DNA of 64,000 nt from Litoribacillus peritrichatus (GCF_039537985.1 NZ_BAABBN010000015.1:310001-374000), one strand, 5' to 3'. Numbered from the stretch's first letter, positions 24,095 through 33,218 are shown. Notes: generated by a model not told the origin, from the letters alone. Translations and numbers: made by a program.

Positions 24095-25126
24095 ATGAAA
24101 AGGATTTTAGGTTTAGTCACCCTGTGGGGGTTGATGCTGTTTGTTGCAGGCTGCTCAACGCTCACCCGACAACAGATTCCCACAGAACGGCCTCTGCCGG
24201 TTGCAGAGCATAAGCCACTGCCGGCTGAGTTGAAAGGTGACCCCATTACCCTATGGCTTCTGGCCAAAAATGATGGCCGGGATGATTTAAAAGTCGAGTC
24301 GGACATTCTTCAGCGCTGGAAAGAGAAACTTCGCAAAGCGGGCATTCAACTTAAACAACCCCCCGCAGCGGCCAAAGGCCACATGAACCGTTTGTTCGGC
24401 ACTAACAACCCGAACCGCAAAGCCCTTCAGGATTTTATTGAAACCGCAGAATTGAATCGTTCCGGCGAATACGCTGGCCAATCGATTGTGGATTACATTC
24501 TTGAAGTGAACATGAATCGCTCGGATTTCAGTCAAACCTATTCCGACCCCATCTGGTGCCCCGTGTGTGAAGAAAAACGCCCAGGCAGTTGTGAATACAC
24601 CTTAGAAGCCCACTTCGATTTAAAACTGAAACCTCTTCCTGAATATCGAACGTTGAAAAGTTTTTGGTTGGAAAGCTCAGAAAACGATGACTTTGATACC
24701 TTCCGTTGCCCAACTACTTCGCAAAGTAAATCCAGCATGATGTACCAGAACCTTCGTCGAGACATCATCGAAGACATTGCCGACTGCGGTGGTCATGCGT
24801 TAGCAACCTATTTGACACCCACAGCGTATGTGTTGAATTACTACAGCGATGGCAAGGTGCATTATTTTGAAATCTCAGGCGGCACAGCCGCTGGCTTCGT
24901 TGCTGGCCAAACTGTACAGCTGGGCCGAGTAGGTGCCTTAGGCCGTCACGATGTTGCACCCATTGGTGAAGCCAAAGTCGCTTCGCTGGTGGAACCGACC
25001 CGAGCCATCATTGAAGTGACCGAACTCAGTTTGGTGGAAAAAATCCGAAAATACGATCAGGTCAAAGTCATCAGAAGTGACATCATCAGTGATGTGAGCT
25101 GTACTGGGAAGATCAGTCGGCTTTGA
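24095..25126 (+). CDS. Lipoprotein with a FlgT-like C-terminal domain
   Basis: The protein has about 343 residues from ATG 24095 (an ATG three codons earlier, at 24086, is equally possible). The lipobox is VAGC (Cys about 20). The centre contains six or more cysteines, four in WCPVCEEKRPGSCE and nearby, that could bind metal or form disulfides in the periplasm. The C-terminal part (from VLNYYSDGKVHYFEIS to SLVEKIRKYDQVKVI) has the feel of the small beta domain at the end of the flagellar protein FlgT or of other envelope proteins. I do not recognise the whole family. Position after an LPP20 lipoprotein suggests a two-gene unit. Confidence 0.55.
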   Translation: MKRILGLVTLWGLMLFVAGCSTLTRQQIPTERPLPVAEHKPLPAELKGDPITLWLLAKNDGRDDLKVESDILQRWKEKLRKAGIQLKQPPAAAKGHMNRLFGTNNPNRKALQDFIETAELNRSGEYAGQSIVDYILEVNMNRSDFSQTYSDPIWCPVCEEKRPGSCEYTLEAHFDLKLKPLPEYRTLKSFWLESSENDDFDTFRCPTTSQSKSSMMYQNLRRDIIEDIADCGGHALATYLTPTAYVLNYYSDGKVHYFEISGGTAAGFVAGQTVQLGRVGALGRHDVAPIGEAKVASLVEPTRAIIEVTELSLVEKIRKYDQVKVIRSDIISDVSCTGKISRL

Positions 25127-25153
25127 TGGGTAAGACATTTAAGGAAAGACAGA

Positions 25154-26053
25154 ATGGCTAAACATCCACCAACCAAACAAAGTTTTGTTTTTGACAATAA
25201 CAGAAATATGTTTCAGCGATCTTGGGGTATTTATACTTCAGGTGGTTTAGTTGAAGCTCCAAAAATTTATCTTCGTAGTGCTAATAATGTAGCGGTAGAA
25301 CTTTTTTGCTATGAGGTTCAAATTGAGCAGGACTGTAATAAATTAGCAGGTTATTTGAACCTTATTCATCAGACAGGTGTTTCTTATTACCGTTTTGTGA
25401 CCAGCGAAGGGAAAGAAATTCGGTTTACGATTGATGGCAAAGCGTATAAAACAGTAGGTGAGTACTGTTCGGATGATTTCCGGTTTTATTATTGGTTACG
25501 GCACCTTTGTGTCGCAATCTTATTGAAAGATAATGCTGCTATTGTTCGGTTGTGCCAGATTACCAAAGAACACTTTCGTAATGTCCCTATGGGAAATAAC
25601 GAATACACTGATTCCATCATGGATTTCCTTGGAGCAGTTCTTGGTGACGCCGAAGAAGGTACTAGTTTAAGAACCACCATCATGGCAGCTCTTGAAAAAT
25701 CCGGGATTGAATTTAAATCCCAGGATGTTAAGGATTATGCCCTGTTGATTTTATTTCCTTTCGTTAAGTTAATGATATTGACGGTGACGAATGCTGATGA
25801 AGATGAGTACCGTGAAGCCTGGTTGGATGCAGTAAAAAGCCATAAAGAATATTGGAACTCTTGCAAACGTTTAAGAGATGAACATGACGGCTGGATTTCA
25901 TTCCCTATTACTGCGGTATCGTCTCTTATGTACGATCAAAAAGGGTTTAAGCTACCGAAGAAATCCCCTTATGTCCCTGAATGGTTGGTGTATGGCGAGT
26001 TTGAGCAGCCACCTTCTGTCGCAACTGATTTTTATGAAGGTGAGATTGAGTGA
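25154..26053 (+). CDS. Imm49-like immunity protein
   Basis: A 299-residue cytoplasmic protein resembling the Imm49 family: an all-helical protein with a FYYWLRHLCVAILLKD segment, a central FLGAVL...DAE region, an YREAWLDAVKSHKEYWN segment and a C-terminal YVPEWLVYGEF ending. Imm49 proteins protect a cell from polymorphic toxins of neighbours or its own. No toxin gene, Rhs/YD repeat or secretion locus lies beside it, so it would be an orphan. It is 27 bp after the FlgT-like lipoprotein. A perfect terminator follows. Family call moderate. Confidence 0.6.
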   Translation: MAKHPPTKQSFVFDNNRNMFQRSWGIYTSGGLVEAPKIYLRSANNVAVELFCYEVQIEQDCNKLAGYLNLIHQTGVSYYRFVTSEGKEIRFTIDGKAYKTVGEYCSDDFRFYYWLRHLCVAILLKDNAAIVRLCQITKEHFRNVPMGNNEYTDSIMDFLGAVLGDAEEGTSLRTTIMAALEKSGIEFKSQDVKDYALLILFPFVKLMILTVTNADEDEYREAWLDAVKSHKEYWNSCKRLRDEHDGWISFPITAVSSLMYDQKGFKLPKKSPYVPEWLVYGEFEQPPSVATDFYEGEIE

Positions 26054-26089
26054 ATAGAACAGCCTAACCACAGGTTAGGCTGTTCTATT
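26053..26089. terminator. Bidirectional terminator
   Basis: A perfect 17-bp inverted repeat (AATAGAACAGCCTAACC, 26053-26069, complement 26073-26089) with a 3-nt loop lies between convergent genes. A short T-rich tail follows in each direction. Confidence 0.88.
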
Positions 26090-26111
26090 TTGCCCAGTTG
26101 CCTTCAGAAGC

Positions 26112-26951
26112 TTAGTCAAAATCAATACCATCCCCAAAATACACTTCAGCGTATTCTTGTTGATCCTTTAACCAATCGTCTCTTTCTTGTTCATTTTGAA
26201 TGAAACCAGCCAAAAAACGGATTGGTTCAAACCACAACTGGTGGCCCATATGTTGATCCAGTATGGATTTAAAGCCGGTCTTTAAAAACAGAGACCTCTG
26301 TTCCGGGTGTTCATTGAAGTACTCAAGCAACTGCGGCTTGTATTCTCCCACCTGATCCATGCCCCATTGGCCACAAGCGCCGCCGACTCTATGGGCCAAC
26401 AAGGTAAGTAAGCTCTTACATAGGCCGTGTTTTTCGATTAATGCTTCAATATGCTCATTCTGATACACCTCGTGATCCAAATCATTTTGCACCAATAATT
26501 CAATATAAAGAGGGATATATTTCAAATCTTGCAGGCAGAGAACATAAGCTGTGCACTCCGCCAGTGGGTTTTCATCATCCTGCCAAATGTGCGCCTCGTT
26601 TGCGCGACTCCAAATGTTTACATTACTAATGAAGTTGGCAGCTTTCGATTCTAAAATCGGATTCCCGACAAATTTTGAAAACACCTCCTCTTCTTCCACT
26701 CTGCCATCTGGAGTGAACACATCAATGGAATAAGTCAGCGTACTGAATTCAACCTCTATATTATGTTTGTCTAAATTTTCATCAATGCGATAGGACAGAT
26801 CAAGGTAGACATCAGCCAAGGCATTTAAGCTTTCAAAAGAATTAAGATCGTCCACTTCTATTTCAAAGACGATTTCACTGTGGGAGGTTTTGGTGCTAAT
26901 TTTCAATTTTGATTCTCTGTAAGGGTTCAGGTTATGTTTTAGCGAGCACAT
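26112..26951 (-). CDS. Unknown 279-residue acidic protein
   Basis: I do not recognise this protein. It is acidic and soluble, without signal peptide or membrane segment. The C-terminal half (about residues 140-279) is helical, with LCKSLLTLLAHRVGGACGQWGMDQVGEYKPQLLEYF as its most distinct stretch. It is convergent with the Imm49-like gene and shares its terminator. Immunity-like proteins often have this size and character, so it could be a second orphan immunity gene, but nothing in the sequence proves it. Confidence 0.5.
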   Translation of the reverse strand: MCSLKHNLNPYRESKLKISTKTSHSEIVFEIEVDDLNSFESLNALADVYLDLSYRIDENLDKHNIEVEFSTLTYSIDVFTPDGRVEEEEVFSKFVGNPILESKAANFISNVNIWSRANEAHIWQDDENPLAECTAYVLCLQDLKYIPLYIELLVQNDLDHEVYQNEHIEALIEKHGLCKSLLTLLAHRVGGACGQWGMDQVGEYKPQLLEYFNEHPEQRSLFLKTGFKSILDQHMGHQLWFEPIRFLAGFIQNEQERDDWLKDQQEYAEVYFGDGIDFD

Positions 26952-26969
26952 ATTTAGAGATGACGAATC

Positions 26970-27275
26970 TTACTCAAACACGGGCCGCATGAACTGTCGT
27001 TCAACTCGAAGGGTACATCCGGTTTTTTCTTTGTGATCGTTAGCCACTTTAAAATCGGGGTCGTCTTTTACTTTTTCTCGGTAAACTTCATAAGCGGCAA
27101 GGCTGGGAAAACTGAATAATGCGATGGCTTCGTAGTTTTTTCCTTCGTGAGGTAAGTAGTAACCGTGGTGATTGCCGCCGAATTTATTCACTAAAGGAAT
27201 CCACATTTTGGCGTAGGTTTCAAACTCAGCAACTTTATTGGGATCAATTTTGTATTTAATGTGACATGTGATCAT
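26970..27275 (-). CDS. NIPSNAP-family protein
   Basis: A 101-residue dimeric alpha/beta-barrel type protein: MITCHIKYKIDPNKVAEFETYAKMW, then GGNHHGYYLP, then FSFPSLAAYEVYREKVKDDPDF. This is the standard NIPSNAP order. The role is unknown in bacteria; many relatives are small cytoplasmic proteins. It lies 58 bp upstream of the stop of the FtsX-like gene on the same strand, probably as its own or a shared transcript. Confidence 0.82.
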   Translation of the reverse strand: MITCHIKYKIDPNKVAEFETYAKMWIPLVNKFGGNHHGYYLPHEGKNYEAIALFSFPSLAAYEVYREKVKDDPDFKVANDHKEKTGCTLRVERQFMRPVFE

Positions 27276-27333
27276 AATTTGCTCTTGCCTTAAATGTTAG
27301 TGGTCTAGCTTTTGTATTTGTAATGTCTTTGGC

Positions 27334-29919
27334 TTACCCAACTTCCCTTAATAATCGATTGGGCGATGCCGTCATCACAGGCCGGCTTGCCAGCCAGCCA
27401 CTGATCACAATCACAGCCATGGCGAATAGCGGAGTAAAGACCCAAAGCAATGGGTGAGGTTTCCAGTCCGCATCAAACACGTTGCTGTACAGTGCCCAGC
27501 TGAGTAATTCAGTGGAGAGCATGGCCAGGCCGCCGGCCAATAACCCCAGCCATAAATATTCGTAAACAATTAGATTTCGAATGTAATTGCCGGACGCTCC
27601 GAGGGTTCGGTAAATGGCCGCTTCGTGGCGACGTAACGATAAGGTGCTGAGTAGGGTGGCGAACAGCAATACAATTCCTGCCAGCAATACCAGCATGAGG
27701 ATATACTCTACCGCGACGGTGGTTTGTTCAAGAATCTCCCTTACCTGTTTGATTACTTTTTCAGTCGGGATAATGGTTACCGCTTTGAAGTTTCGGTTGA
27801 TGTCGAGTAACAGTTCGGTGTTTTGGTTTTTCAGGTAGAAACTGTTGATGTAAGTATGGTGGAAGTCATTCAGCACACCAGGCTCAAACACCATATAAAA
27901 GTTAGGTTTGAAGTTGTCCCATTTCACTTGACGGATGTTATGTACTGTGGCGCTAAGTGGCTGACCGACGATGGTGAAGGTCAGTTCATCGCCCACCTTA
28001 ATGTTGAGCTTTTGCGCCAATTCACTTTCGATGGATACCCGGTTAACTTCGGGGGGAATAATGGAGGGAGACTGCTCGACAGAGTTTACTTCGTTCGTGA
28101 TTGGCCACCAGTCGCCATCAATGATTTCAGAATCTTCACTGAGGTGATCACTCCACGTCAGGCTTAATTCCCGTTGTACGGCTCTGACATTGTCTTCTTT
28201 AGAGACCGCCTGCTTGACCTCTTGACCGTTGATTTCAATAAGACGACCACGAACGATTGGGTAAAAATCGCTGGCGTTAACGCCGTTTTGCTTCAGAAAA
28301 CCTTCAAACTCGTTTTTGGTGTCTGGCAGAACGTTAATGGCAAAATGATTCGGAGTATCGGCTGGAATGGATGCCTGCCAACGAGAGAATAAATCGGTTC
28401 GAACAACGATGATTAAAGTGATTGCAGTAAAAATGAACGCAAATGCGCCTAACTGTGAGATGGCGTAATAACGATGGCGATAAAGTTGGTTGAAACCGGT
28501 CTGAATGCGTCTGGGTAATCGGTTTGAAATACGATGGATCAAGACCAAAAAGCCAGCGGCTAAGCCACCATACAGCAAGGATAATGCGCTTAAACCCACA
28601 ACGAAAATTAAGGTCAGTTTGAAGTTGCCGGTCAGTACGTAAGCAAGCCCACCAATGGCTAAAATGGCAAGCAAATAAAACACATTCAGCCGAACGGGTT
28701 TTGGGTTAAGTTCACGGCGCAGAACCCGCACAGGAGAAACCGACTTCAATTGCTGGATTGGCGCAAAGGCAAAGGCCAGTAATACCACCAAACTGGACAA
28801 CATACTGATGATCACAGGACTCCATTGCGCAGGCATGACGTCTGTTGGTAATAAGCCCTGCATCAGTTGAAATAACCCATAATGGGCAAGAAAACCCAAA
28901 GCGGAGCCTAAGACTGAAGCTACGATGCCCGTGATCAATAATTTCAGAATAAATATACGGGAGATGTCTTTTTGTTGGGCTCCCAGGCAGCGGAGCAGGG
29001 CAGCGGTTTCGTAGTGGCGTTCACTGAAGCGTTGACTCGCCATGGCGATGGCCACACCCGCCAATAACACGGCCACTAAGCTGGCAAGGCTGAGGTATTG
29101 TTGTGCTCTTTGTACGGCAGTGCCCATGCTGGTGTCGGAGTCGATGGCGCCACTGAGGCGTTCGTGCTCGGTCAGTTGCGGTTTTAACCAGTCGGCGAAT
29201 TGAATGATTTGTTGCAGGTCGGCGTTGTTATCATGTTTACCTTGGTGAGCGCTGCCAGCGTTGGATGCAGAAGGCGCCGTGAAATAATGTTTTTGGGTTA
29301 CGCGACTGCCTGGGCCAAGTACGCCTGTGGCTTCCAGATCATCAAGGTTCATCATGATGGCACCAAAAGGGCTGTAGAAATTACCACTGCGGTCGGCGTC
29401 CTGAACCAGAATGTACTCCACCAGAAATTCTGAATCTCCTAATTCGATGGTGTCCCCCACGGAGATATTGAGTGCCTGAATCACTCGTTGATCCACCCAA
29501 ACATGTCCTGGTGCGGGGGCTCCATCAATGATTTTACTTTTGCCGTAAGGTTGGTCGGTAACTTGGTTCTCACCTTTGAGGGGGTAACCTTTGCCTACCG
29601 CCCGGACACGGGACAACTCCAGCGCGTCATTGGCGTAAGCCATGGTTGAGAAAACAATGGCAGGGGTATGATTTAGCCCTCTGCGTTTGGCTTCGTCGAT
29701 CCACTCCGGGTTCATTGAATTCTGACCTTGAAGAATTAAATCGCCCGCGATTAATTCACTGGCCCGGTATTCCATGGTACGGGTCAGGCGGTCAGTGAAG
29801 GTGGTGATCATGGTCATGCTCATGGCCGCGACTAAGGTCGCAATCAGCAGCAAACGCATTTCAGCACTGGAGAAATCACTGCGCCAGTGTTTGAATCCAA
29901 GTCTTAAAATATGACCCAT
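27334..29919 (-). CDS. ABC transporter permease, YbbP/FtsX-like
   Basis: An 861-residue permease with one N-terminal membrane helix, a large periplasmic domain, and two FtsX/MacB-type membrane blocks (about residues 270-410 plus 420-510, and 730-850). Overall it matches the YbbP type, a ten-helix permease that pairs with YbbA. The start is 2 bp after the ATPase stop, so the two form one operon. In relatives this complex is linked with TesA, coded divergently here. The proposed role is extraction or handling of membrane lipids at the envelope; the substrate is not known. Confidence 0.88.
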   Translation of the reverse strand: MGHILRLGFKHWRSDFSSAEMRLLLIATLVAAMSMTMITTFTDRLTRTMEYRASELIAGDLILQGQNSMNPEWIDEAKRRGLNHTPAIVFSTMAYANDALELSRVRAVGKGYPLKGENQVTDQPYGKSKIIDGAPAPGHVWVDQRVIQALNISVGDTIELGDSEFLVEYILVQDADRSGNFYSPFGAIMMNLDDLEATGVLGPGSRVTQKHYFTAPSASNAGSAHQGKHDNNADLQQIIQFADWLKPQLTEHERLSGAIDSDTSMGTAVQRAQQYLSLASLVAVLLAGVAIAMASQRFSERHYETAALLRCLGAQQKDISRIFILKLLITGIVASVLGSALGFLAHYGLFQLMQGLLPTDVMPAQWSPVIISMLSSLVVLLAFAFAPIQQLKSVSPVRVLRRELNPKPVRLNVFYLLAILAIGGLAYVLTGNFKLTLIFVVGLSALSLLYGGLAAGFLVLIHRISNRLPRRIQTGFNQLYRHRYYAISQLGAFAFIFTAITLIIVVRTDLFSRWQASIPADTPNHFAINVLPDTKNEFEGFLKQNGVNASDFYPIVRGRLIEINGQEVKQAVSKEDNVRAVQRELSLTWSDHLSEDSEIIDGDWWPITNEVNSVEQSPSIIPPEVNRVSIESELAQKLNIKVGDELTFTIVGQPLSATVHNIRQVKWDNFKPNFYMVFEPGVLNDFHHTYINSFYLKNQNTELLLDINRNFKAVTIIPTEKVIKQVREILEQTTVAVEYILMLVLLAGIVLLFATLLSTLSLRRHEAAIYRTLGASGNYIRNLIVYEYLWLGLLAGGLAMLSTELLSWALYSNVFDADWKPHPLLWVFTPLFAMAVIVISGWLASRPVMTASPNRLLREVG

Positions 29920-29921
29920 GA

Positions 29922-30650
29922 TCAGCCATTCCTCACTAATGACGAGTTTTGTGGTGACACAGTATCTTCCGCCTGCCCTTCAATAAGCGCGCCGTTTTCT
30001 AAGATGACGTAACGCTGGCATAGGTGAGCAAGTTGATGATCGTGAGTCACTAACACCAGAGTTGTGCCATGTTCGGCGTTCAACTCAAATAATAAATCGA
30101 CGATATTCTGGCCGGTGGTCGGGTCGAGATTACCGGTGGGTTCATCGGCGAACAGAATTTCCGGCTCAGTCACAAAAGCACGGGCGATAGCGACACGTTG
30201 TTGTTCGCCGCCGGAAAGCTGATTAGGCTGGTGGTGCATCCGGCCACCTAACCCGACTTTATCCAACCAGGCTTCGGCTTTGCGCTGTGCCTGTTTGTCG
30301 CCGGCGAGTTCCAGAGGCAGCATGACATTATCCAATGCAGTTAAATGAGGCAGCAATTGGAAAGATTGAAAAATAAAGCCAACGTGTTGATTTCTGACCG
30401 CCGCACGGCCGTCTTCGTCCAGTTTGGTTAACTCATTGCCGTTCAGTGCTATCTTGCCTGAAGTGGCAGAATCGAGACCCGCGAGCAAGCTTAACAGCGT
30501 TGACTTACCTGAACCGGAACGGCCAATGATGGCCAAACTCTCTCTCGCATTCACCTCAAGATTCAGGGCTGATAAGATGCTCAGTGTTTGATTGCCCAAA
30601 GAGACTTCTTTACTCAGATTTTCAGCTTTGATAACCGCCATAAGGTTCAT
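29922..30650 (-). CDS. ABC transporter ATP-binding protein, YbbA/LolD-like
   Basis: About 242 residues from ATG 30650; another ATG is at 30641, and the longer reading from 30701 lacks family resemblance. Walker A GRSGSGKS, signature LSGGEQQRVAIARAF, Walker B EILFADEPTGNLD, and an H-loop LVTHD are all present. It is of the LolD/MacB/YbbA group that works with FtsX-like permeases and is followed by such a permease 2 bp later. Its likely partner in the neighbourhood is the divergent TesA. Confidence 0.9.
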   Translation of the reverse strand: MNLMAVIKAENLSKEVSLGNQTLSILSALNLEVNARESLAIIGRSGSGKSTLLSLLAGLDSATSGKIALNGNELTKLDEDGRAAVRNQHVGFIFQSFQLLPHLTALDNVMLPLELAGDKQAQRKAEAWLDKVGLGGRMHHQPNQLSGGEQQRVAIARAFVTEPEILFADEPTGNLDPTTGQNIVDLLFELNAEHGTTLVLVTHDHQLAHLCQRYVILENGALIEGQAEDTVSPQNSSLVRNG

Positions 30651-31052
30651 GATTCCGTGACAATGAGATATGTGATTTTTGATTCTGTGTTTGACTATCA
30701 TAAGGCTAAATCGTTCAGGGCAACATCATGACCTATGGACATAATACCCCTATAGAGGTCAGTAGTTGTTTGCCAGCTAAAAAGGTTCGCAACGATCGCA
30801 CCCATAAACTTAACCGATTTACTACTCAAGTGCTTGCTGAATGTTCTGAGTTTCTGCCATGTTCCTGCAATGGTTCTTGGGTGAGCGTAGCAGGGGGACA
30901 CTTTAATCGCAGAGGTAAACTGGGAACTTTTGCTTCCCTGAACTTATCGAATGGTGATATTGATTAGAAACTCAGTATTTAGGTCTTGACGAAGACGAAT
31001 TGAAATTAAGCCAAACAGAAGAAAATACAATAACAAAATAGGTCAGCACTGA
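30651..31052. other. Divergent intergenic region between ybbA-like and tesA
   Basis: About 400 bp without a supported gene. An open frame at 30728-30967 has no family resemblance and lacks a clear ribosome-binding site. The region must hold promoters for both neighbours; I cannot pick them with confidence. Confidence 0.5.
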
Positions 31053-31697
31053 ATGAAGAAAATGCAAAAAAATGTTTGGGTGCTTGTGTTATTTCAAGCG
31101 TTCTTTTTTATAAGTTCGCAGAGTGTGGCCCAATCACTTAGTGAAGCTAAGACGTCCATCCTCATTGTGGGTGACAGCCTCAGCGCGGGTTATGGCATTA
31201 AGGTTGAGCAAACCTGGCCTTCGTTGCTTCAGAATCATTTTGATCAACTGGGTAAAAATATCAAGGTGCATAATGCCAGCATCAGCGGCCAGACCTCTGC
31301 CGAAGGCGCAGCGCAAATTTTAAAATTACTTCAACTGACTGAGCCGGATTTAGTGGTTCTGGAACTCGGGGCCAATGATGGTTTGCGTGGCCTTTCCGTA
31401 GCAGAAATGAAAAAGAACCTAGCTGACATCATTCAATCCTCTCAAAAAGCGGGTGCCAAAGTTCTGTTGTTGGGGATGCATGTTCCGCAAAACTACGGTA
31501 AACGCTATTCCCGGATGTTCCACAGCGCATTTCAACAACTGGCGGAAGAACACAAGACAGGGTTAGTTCCGTTTATGTTGGAAACCGTAGCCACACAACC
31601 CAAGTTAATCCAGCCGGACGGTTTGCACCCGACAGCGGAAGCACAGCCGATTATTTTGGAGTATTTGTTGAGTCGTATTGAATCATCAGCTGAATGA
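31053..31697 (+). CDS. tesA: TesA-type arylesterase / lysophospholipase
   Basis: A 214-residue SGNH hydrolase with a signal peptide (about residues 1-26). Block I is VGDSLSAGYG, with the nucleophile in GDSLS; block II SISGQTSAEG; block III LELGANDGLRGL; block V PDGLHPTAEAQ supplies Asp and His. This pattern and length match periplasmic TesA (thioesterase I, protease I, lysophospholipase L1). It is divergent from the YbbAP-type transporter, the same arrangement seen in Escherichia coli and many relatives. Confidence 0.93.
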   Translation: MKKMQKNVWVLVLFQAFFFISSQSVAQSLSEAKTSILIVGDSLSAGYGIKVEQTWPSLLQNHFDQLGKNIKVHNASISGQTSAEGAAQILKLLQLTEPDLVVLELGANDGLRGLSVAEMKKNLADIIQSSQKAGAKVLLLGMHVPQNYGKRYSRMFHSAFQQLAEEHKTGLVPFMLETVATQPKLIQPDGLHPTAEAQPIILEYLLSRIESSAE

Positions 31698-31729
31698 ATT
31701 CGTAGGGAAAATATGAATGGTTGGTGGAG

Positions 31730-31749
31730 TGGCTCCGCATTTGGAGCCA
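31730..31749. terminator. Hairpin after tesA
   Basis: TGGCTCC and GGAGCCA form a 7-bp perfect stem with a 6-nt loop, 33 bp after the tesA stop and before the convergent DUF2442 gene. No long T-run; weak. Confidence 0.45.
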
Positions 31750-31759
31750 ATAGATCAAA

Positions 31760-32038
31760 CTATTTTGTGAGCTTGTTCTTATAAAGATCTTCTACTGGAA
31801 AGATCATTGTATAGTCATCCCAGTTCAGATTTCCGTCAATCAAATCAAACTTGAGAAACTCGCTTTCTGATTTATAGATCTCGTAGTCAGGATGACCGTT
31901 AGAGAAAATGAAAGGCGCAAAGTCGACGAGCTTAATATGGTCATCTGAAAACTGGATTTCCAGAATATGAGACTTTATGTATTTGGCTGATTTAATTGCA
32001 AGTTCCGACATAACCGATGTATTCAATGGTTGAGTCAA
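31760..32038 (-). CDS. DUF2442-family protein
   Basis: A 92-residue protein with the DUF2442 pattern: AKYIKSHILEIQFSDDHIKLVDFAPFIF, a central KSESEFLKFDLIDGNLNWDDYTMIFPVEDLY. Such proteins are often coded beside a DUF4160 gene and may be part of toxin-antitoxin-like pairs, but no DUF4160 partner is here. It lies 8 bp after the AraC gene on the same strand and is likely cotranscribed. Confidence 0.75.
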   Translation of the reverse strand: MTQPLNTSVMSELAIKSAKYIKSHILEIQFSDDHIKLVDFAPFIFSNGHPDYEIYKSESEFLKFDLIDGNLNWDDYTMIFPVEDLYKNKLTK

Positions 32039-32046
32039 TATGGTGA

Positions 32047-32961
32047 CTATGAGCTTTTTGTGAGCTTTCTAAACACCCCTGGCGTTACACCCACCCATTT
32101 CTTGAACGTCCTGTTCATATGGCTTTGATTACTGAAGCCACAATTTAACGCCACATTTACCAGAGGGTCATTTGATTTGATGGCTTGTTTGGCGGCTTCG
32201 ATACGAACATGCATCAGGTAGTCATTGGGAGTAAACCCGGTACTGGCCTTGAACATGCGTAAGAAATGAAATTCACTCAAATCAACCAGCGCTGCTAATT
32301 CAGCCAAATGGATATTCTGCTGGTAATGGGCGTGGATGTATTCTTTGGTCTTGATGAGCGCTGCAGGGCTTAAGCCTCCAATGATTTTTGCGCTGTGATT
32401 CAGGCAATAGCGTTGATCCGAGAGGATGTGCTCAAAAATCTGTTGGATTTGCTGCTCTTTTGCTAACGCAGTGGGGTTACAGGCTAACTCGGGCGCTGTT
32501 AATTCCTGAGCTATTAACTCTGAAGCTATTAATTCTGAAAGAAATAGCTGTTGAGCCAGGTTCATTAATCGTTCGTCTTCATGAAAGGTCAGGTCTGGAA
32601 TTTCAATCAAACGGGGTTCGATGTCGAGTGTCGTGGAAGCATATTGTTTGATGGACTCGTCGCTGAAATATAGATGGGCAAAGCGAAATTCGGAGGTGAT
32701 TTCCCATTGGGATTCGTGAAACTGAGGAAAAATACACAAACTGCCGGTATGGCCATTGCCTTTGTTAACGTCGATACGCCGGGAGCCTTCACCGCCTTTT
32801 ACATAAAAACTCAGCGTATGGACTTTGTCCGCATGGTAGCTGACCCGGTCGAGGTCATTGGTCCAGTGAGCGGTTCTGAAGTGTTGGTTGATCTGATGAT
32901 CGGCCAATAAACTCGCGTTGGAACGGTCAAGCGTGTCAAAAACTGATTCTTGGTGTTTCAT
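32047..32961 (-). CDS. AraC-family transcriptional regulator
   Basis: A 304-residue regulator: an N-terminal cupin-like sensing domain (residues 25-130), a linker, and a C-terminal double helix-turn-helix domain (about 203-300) with IHLAELAALVDLSEFHFLRMFKASTGFTPNDYL and VALNCGFSNQSHMNRTFKKWVGVTPGVFR. The linker carries four related five-residue units (ELIAS, ELIAQ, ELTAP, ELACN), coded by a 15-bp tandem repeat. It is divergent from the DUF4382 lipoprotein gene; an EamA exporter follows that gene. AraC regulators with EamA exporters usually control export of a small metabolite. A shared 14-bp word in both intergenic regions supports this. Confidence 0.88.
   Translation of the reverse strand: MKHQESVFDTLDRSNASLLADHQINQHFRTAHWTNDLDRVSYHADKVHTLSFYVKGGEGSRRIDVNKGNGHTGSLCIFPQFHESQWEITSEFRFAHLYFSDESIKQYASTTLDIEPRLIEIPDLTFHEDERLMNLAQQLFLSELIASELIAQELTAPELACNPTALAKEQQIQQIFEHILSDQRYCLNHSAKIIGGLSPAALIKTKEYIHAHYQQNIHLAELAALVDLSEFHFLRMFKASTGFTPNDYLMHVRIEAAKQAIKSNDPLVNVALNCGFSNQSHMNRTFKKWVGVTPGVFRKLTKSS
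32493..32537 (-). repeat. 15-bp tandem repeat inside the AraC linker
   Basis: Three imperfect 15-bp units in register with codons (32493-32507, 32508-32522, 32523-32537) encode the ELTAP/ELIAQ/ELIAS units of the linker. Length change here would leave the frame intact. Confidence 0.8.
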
Positions 32962-33082
32962 GCCTGGCCTCCTTAATGTACGAGTGATGATGTTGAATCT
33001 GCGCGTTGAAAATTGACAGTGATCAATGCATGAAGATTAACCGCTGGTTCTCGATTGCTCAATATTTCGCTGATAAATAACC

Positions 33083-33096
33083 GCAAGATCGTGCAA
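33083..33096. promoter_or_regulatory. 14-bp word shared with the EamA upstream region
   Basis: GCAAGATCGTGCAA occurs here, 122 bp before the AraC start, and again at 34299-34312, 67 bp before the EamA start. An exact 14-bp match between two such short regions is unlikely by chance. AraC binding is inferred. Confidence 0.45.
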
Positions 33097-33218
33097 AACG
33101 AGCGGAGGTTTGTAGAAACAGAGCAGGATTGGGTCGAACAATGGGACAGTAAATTCGAAACCAGTCGTCAGTTTGAGCCAATAACCCCGACGCTGTTTGT
33201 TGGCTTGATCTCTATACT

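Noticed and set aside
25154..26053. Toxin-immunity module
   Set aside because: I looked for a toxin, Rhs/YD repeats, PAAR or contact-dependent inhibition gene near the Imm49-like gene and saw none.
30728..30967. 79-codon open frame between ybbA-like and tesA genes
   Set aside because: No ribosome-binding site, no family resemblance, and an equally open frame exists on the other strand.
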